A stretch of DNA of 14,370 nt from Dictyoglomaceae bacterium (GTDB lineage: Bacteria > Dictyoglomota > Dictyoglomia > Dictyoglomales > Dictyoglomaceae). Within the stretch, counting starts at the first letter, position 1; each line of letters begins with the position of its first letter. The position numbers and the translations under genes are program-made. Below, one piece after another: positions 12,176-14,370 of this stretch. The stretch covers positions 1-14,370 of the forward strand of contig JAOADF010000144.1 in assembly GCA_026417425.1 (NCBI GenBank), in the 5' to 3' direction. Under the pieces are notes generated by a model. That model saw nothing but the letters and a program-made list of their open reading frames with translations, did not search any database and was not told where the DNA came from.

Positions 12176-12460
12176 ATGAATTTAAGAGAAAAAGTAGAAA
12201 ACAAACTTAGAGAGATTATTGATCCCGAAGTAGGATTAGATCTTGTTACATTAAACACTATTGAAAATTTAGAAGTAAATGAGGATGGAAATGTAAAAGT
12301 TGTTTTTAGGCCAACAACCCCCTTTTGTCCTCTGGGAGTACAACTTGCTTTATCAATAAAAAAATCATTAAGAGAGATAGAAGGAATAAAGAAGGTGGAT
12401 GTAGAAGTTGTTGATTTTATATATGCAGAACAAACTAATGAACTTCTTAAGAATGTATAG
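12176..12460 (+). CDS. MIP18/DUF59 family iron-sulfur cluster assembly protein
   Basis: A 94-residue single-domain protein of the MIP18 (DUF59, SufT/PaaD-like) family, implicated in maturation of iron-sulfur proteins. Family features are DPEVGLDLV (16-24), alternating beta strands around VKVVFRPTTPFCPLG (40-54) with conserved Cys51, and a C-terminal beta strand VDVEVVDF (74-81). The usual 'LGLI' after the DPE block reads TLNTIENL here, a divergent version. I place the start at the ATG 12176-12178 because GAGGTG (12164-12169) is six bases upstream. The GTG at 12167 would overlap that ribosome site. It is not next to suf or nif genes. Its end overlaps the convergent helicase gene by 14 bases. 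Confidence 0.85.
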   Translation: MNLREKVENKLREIIDPEVGLDLVTLNTIENLEVNEDGNVKVVFRPTTPFCPLGVQLALSIKKSLREIEGIKKVDVEVVDFIYAEQTNELLKNV

Positions 12461-14370
12461 TTGGGTAGATATCCTTTACTACCCATTCCTCTAATAATTT
12501 TTTCCTATCAATCTCTTCAATAAAAACAGAAGGCTTAGAAAAGGAATGAAGATTTTTATTGAAGCGAGTAAGAACTGTGGTTAAAAAGAGCTCTCTTTTT
12601 GCCCTTGTAGTAGCAACATAAAAAAGTCTTCTCTCCTCTTCTAATCCCTTTTCAATACTTCTATGATTAGGAAATTCTCCTTGAACTAATCTCATTACAA
12701 AAACCACTTCCCATTCCAACCCCTTTGCCTGATGAATGGTAGAAAGAACCAAAATATCCTTTTCTTCCTCCTCTTCCATAATTCTTTCTCCTGTATAAGT
12801 ATATAAAGATAATTCGCTTAAGAAATTTTCTAGATTATCGTATCTTTCTGCTAAAAGAATTAGCTGTTCAATATCCTTTATTCTTTCATAATAATCCAAG
12901 TAATATCTTTTAAGATAATCCGAATAATAATCTTTAAAGAAGAAAGAGAGTGTTCCTGCAATATCCTTTTCAAAGGGAATATTTTTTAATCCGTCCCAGA
13001 CTCTTTTTATTTCTCTGACTCCTTCTAAGGTTCTTCCCTTCATAGGTAATAAAAATATTCTTTCCAAGGATTTACTTTCATAAAGAATTTCTGCTAATCT
13101 TTTACTATATGATCTTCCAATTCCTGGAAATAATCGAAAAAACCTTTGGGCAGATATTTGATCTAGAGGATTATATAATACCTTGAGAAGGGATAGCATG
13201 TCTTTGATATGTGCCTGCTCAAAAAATCTTAAGCCTCCTCTTACTTCAAAGGGAATACCCTTTCTTGTTAACTCCATTTGAAGGGACATGGATTGATAGT
13301 TTGATCTAAAAAGGACTCCAATATTTTTATAAGGTATTCCTTCTTTACGAATCTCTTTAATCATCTCCGCTATAAATCTTGCTTCTTCATTCTCATCATA
13401 GGCCCATACCAATTTAGGTTTTGGTCCTGATCTTGGTATGGCTTTTAATTCCTTCTGATATTGATTTTTATTGTTCTTTATAATCTCATTGGCAAGACTT
13501 GTAATTTCAGGAGTACTTCTGTAATTACTTATTAGATGAAAAATTTTTGTATTTTCAAAAATCATGGGGAATTTTAACATATTTTCAAGGGTTGCCCCTC
13601 TAAAGGAATAAATACTTTGGGCATCATCTCCTACTACTAAGATATTTTTATTATTCTTTCTAAGAAGCCTTATTATCTCTCCTTGGAGCCAATTGGTGTC
13701 CTGATATTCATCTACAAGAATCCATGGGAAATGTTCATCTAAAATCTCTCTTATTCTCTCCTTTTCTAATAATAATCTATACCAAAACCATAGAAGATCA
13801 TCATAATCCATAACATTTAATTTTCTTTTATTAGCCTCATACATTTTGTAAATTTCTTTTACCGTTTCTAAATTCTCCATAAGATAGGGAGCTTTTTCTT
13901 GAAAAACTTCTTCCCAATCTTTACCGGTATTCACTTTATAACTAAAAATCTCCTGTAAAATTTCGCTGTTAAAATCTTTTTCCATTTCCTCTATACAATC
14001 TTTTATAAGCTCTCTTCCATCATCCCTATCTAAAATGTTATAATTTTCATCTATTTCCAATTCCTTTATATATTTTCTTAAGAATCTATTTCCCACATGA
14101 TGAAAGGTACCCCCAACTACCCTTGAGTTTCTTGGAACAAGAGCGACAACTCTATTTATCATCTCCCTTGCTGCATGGTTGGTAAAGGTGAGAAGCATAA
14201 TACAAGAGGGATCCTCTCCACATGCCAGAAGATATGCAACTCTATAAACAATGGTTCTTGTTTTTCCAGAACCAGGACCTGCTAAAACTAAACAGGGACC
14301 ATCTCCCTCTAAAACCACTTTTTCCTGTTCAGGATTTAATTCCCTTTTTAATCTTTCCAAGAATCTCTTA
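12447..14370 (-). CDS. UvrD/PcrA/Rep-type superfamily 1 DNA helicase (5' end probably beyond window)
   Basis: ATP-driven 3'-5' DNA helicase of repair or replication restart. Counting from the TTG at 14360 (637 residues), motifs run in order: Q motif LNPEQEKVV (8-16), Walker A AGPGSGKT (27-34), motif Ia LTFTNHAAREM (57-67), motif II VDEYQD (216-221), motif III GDDAQSIYSFRGA (244-256), motif IV NYRST (279-283), motif V STIHQAKGLEW (540-550) and motif VI YVATTRAKREL (581-591). It is shorter than the ~720 residues common for PcrA/UvrD and lacks their long C-terminal tail. The frame stays open from the TTG to the window edge (KRFL before ERLKREL) with no good ribosome site, so the true start is probably just outside. 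Orthology to PcrA versus Rep or a UvrD-like paralogue is open. Confidence 0.9.
   Translation of the reverse strand, partial: KRFLERLKRELNPEQEKVVLEGDGPCLVLAGPGSGKTRTIVYRVAYLLACGEDPSCIMLLTFTNHAAREMINRVVALVPRNSRVVGGTFHHVGNRFLRKYIKELEIDENYNILDRDDGRELIKDCIEEMEKDFNSEILQEIFSYKVNTGKDWEEVFQEKAPYLMENLETVKEIYKMYEANKRKLNVMDYDDLLWFWYRLLLEKERIREILDEHFPWILVDEYQDTNWLQGEIIRLLRKNNKNILVVGDDAQSIYSFRGATLENMLKFPMIFENTKIFHLISNYRSTPEITSLANEIIKNNKNQYQKELKAIPRSGPKPKLVWAYDENEEARFIAEMIKEIRKEGIPYKNIGVLFRSNYQSMSLQMELTRKGIPFEVRGGLRFFEQAHIKDMLSLLKVLYNPLDQISAQRFFRLFPGIGRSYSKRLAEILYESKSLERIFLLPMKGRTLEGVREIKRVWDGLKNIPFEKDIAGTLSFFFKDYYSDYLKRYYLDYYERIKDIEQLILLAERYDNLENFLSELSLYTYTGERIMEEEEEKDILVLSTIHQAKGLEWEVVFVMRLVQGEFPNHRSIEKGLEEERRLFYVATTRAKRELFLTTVLTRFNKNLHSFSKPSVFIEEIDRKKLLEEWVVKDIYPTIHS
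12462..12485 (+). terminator. Weak hairpin after DUF59 gene
   Basis: TGGGTAG (12462-12468) and CTACCCA (12479-12485) form a perfect 7-bp stem with a ten-base loop, immediately after the DUF59 stop. A run of six Ts follows only 12 bases later (12498-12503), so this is at best a loose intrinsic terminator. It lies within the last codons of the opposite helicase gene. Confidence 0.35.

Noticed and set aside
14358..14360. TTG as the helicase start codon
   Set aside because: No ribosome site precedes it and the frame continues open to the window edge, so the true start is more likely upstream, outside the window.

Overview
The window is an AT-rich, tightly packed stretch of bacterial chromosome. 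Gene content (an Opp-type transporter next to a secreted family 5 glycanase, a family 1 beta-glucosidase, stand-alone GDP-mannose pyrophosphorylase, GAF/PAS histidine kinase), strong GGAGG ribosome binding sites and low GC point to a saccharolytic thermophilic anaerobe. Dictyoglomus is my best guess from memory, with Thermotoga-like gene order in the first part. I see no tRNA, rRNA, CRISPR array, insertion sequence or prophage gene, and no gene-free gap above 300 bases.

Layout. (1) Bases 1-3878, plus strand: the last codons of an OppB/DppB-type permease, then the OppC-type permease, the two ATPases (OppD-type and OppF-type) and a secreted GH5 endo-glycanase. All have short gaps or overlaps, so this is the 3' part of one operon. 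The glycanase suggests the transporter carries oligosaccharides rather than peptides. (2) 3891-5649, minus strand: mannose-1-phosphate guanylyltransferase followed by a TIM-barrel sugar isomerase/epimerase-like protein. The GH5 operon and this pair converge on a short bidirectional terminator that contains both stop codons. (3) 5728-9225, plus strand: a DUF4272-like protein of unknown function, a cytoplasmic GH1 beta-glucosidase and IMP dehydrogenase (guaB), in one probable operon whose promoter overlaps the divergent guanylyltransferase promoter. (4) 12079 down to 9195, minus strand: a two-component pair, a receiver-only response regulator and a large membrane GAF-PAS histidine kinase whose last ~120 residues look like a degenerate GGDEF domain. 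(5) 12176-12460, plus strand: a MIP18/DUF59-type iron-sulfur assembly protein, divergent from the response regulator around a 13-bp inverted repeat. (6) 12447 to the window end, minus strand: a UvrD/PcrA-type helicase.

How they fit together. The glycanase would cut beta-glucan or mannan outside the cell, the transporter would import the oligomers, and the GH1 enzyme would release monosaccharides in the cytoplasm. The GDP-mannose enzyme draws on the mannose pool for glycan or solute synthesis. guaB, the DUF59 gene and the helicase are housekeeping genes. The most unusual points are the noncanonical C-terminal domain and cysteine cluster of the kinase, the probably leaderless manC mRNA, the stop codons paired inside a shared terminator, and three convergent pairs with almost no space or real overlaps. 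I found no clearly new multi-gene system; the window is mostly ordinary genome with several fine-scale oddities.
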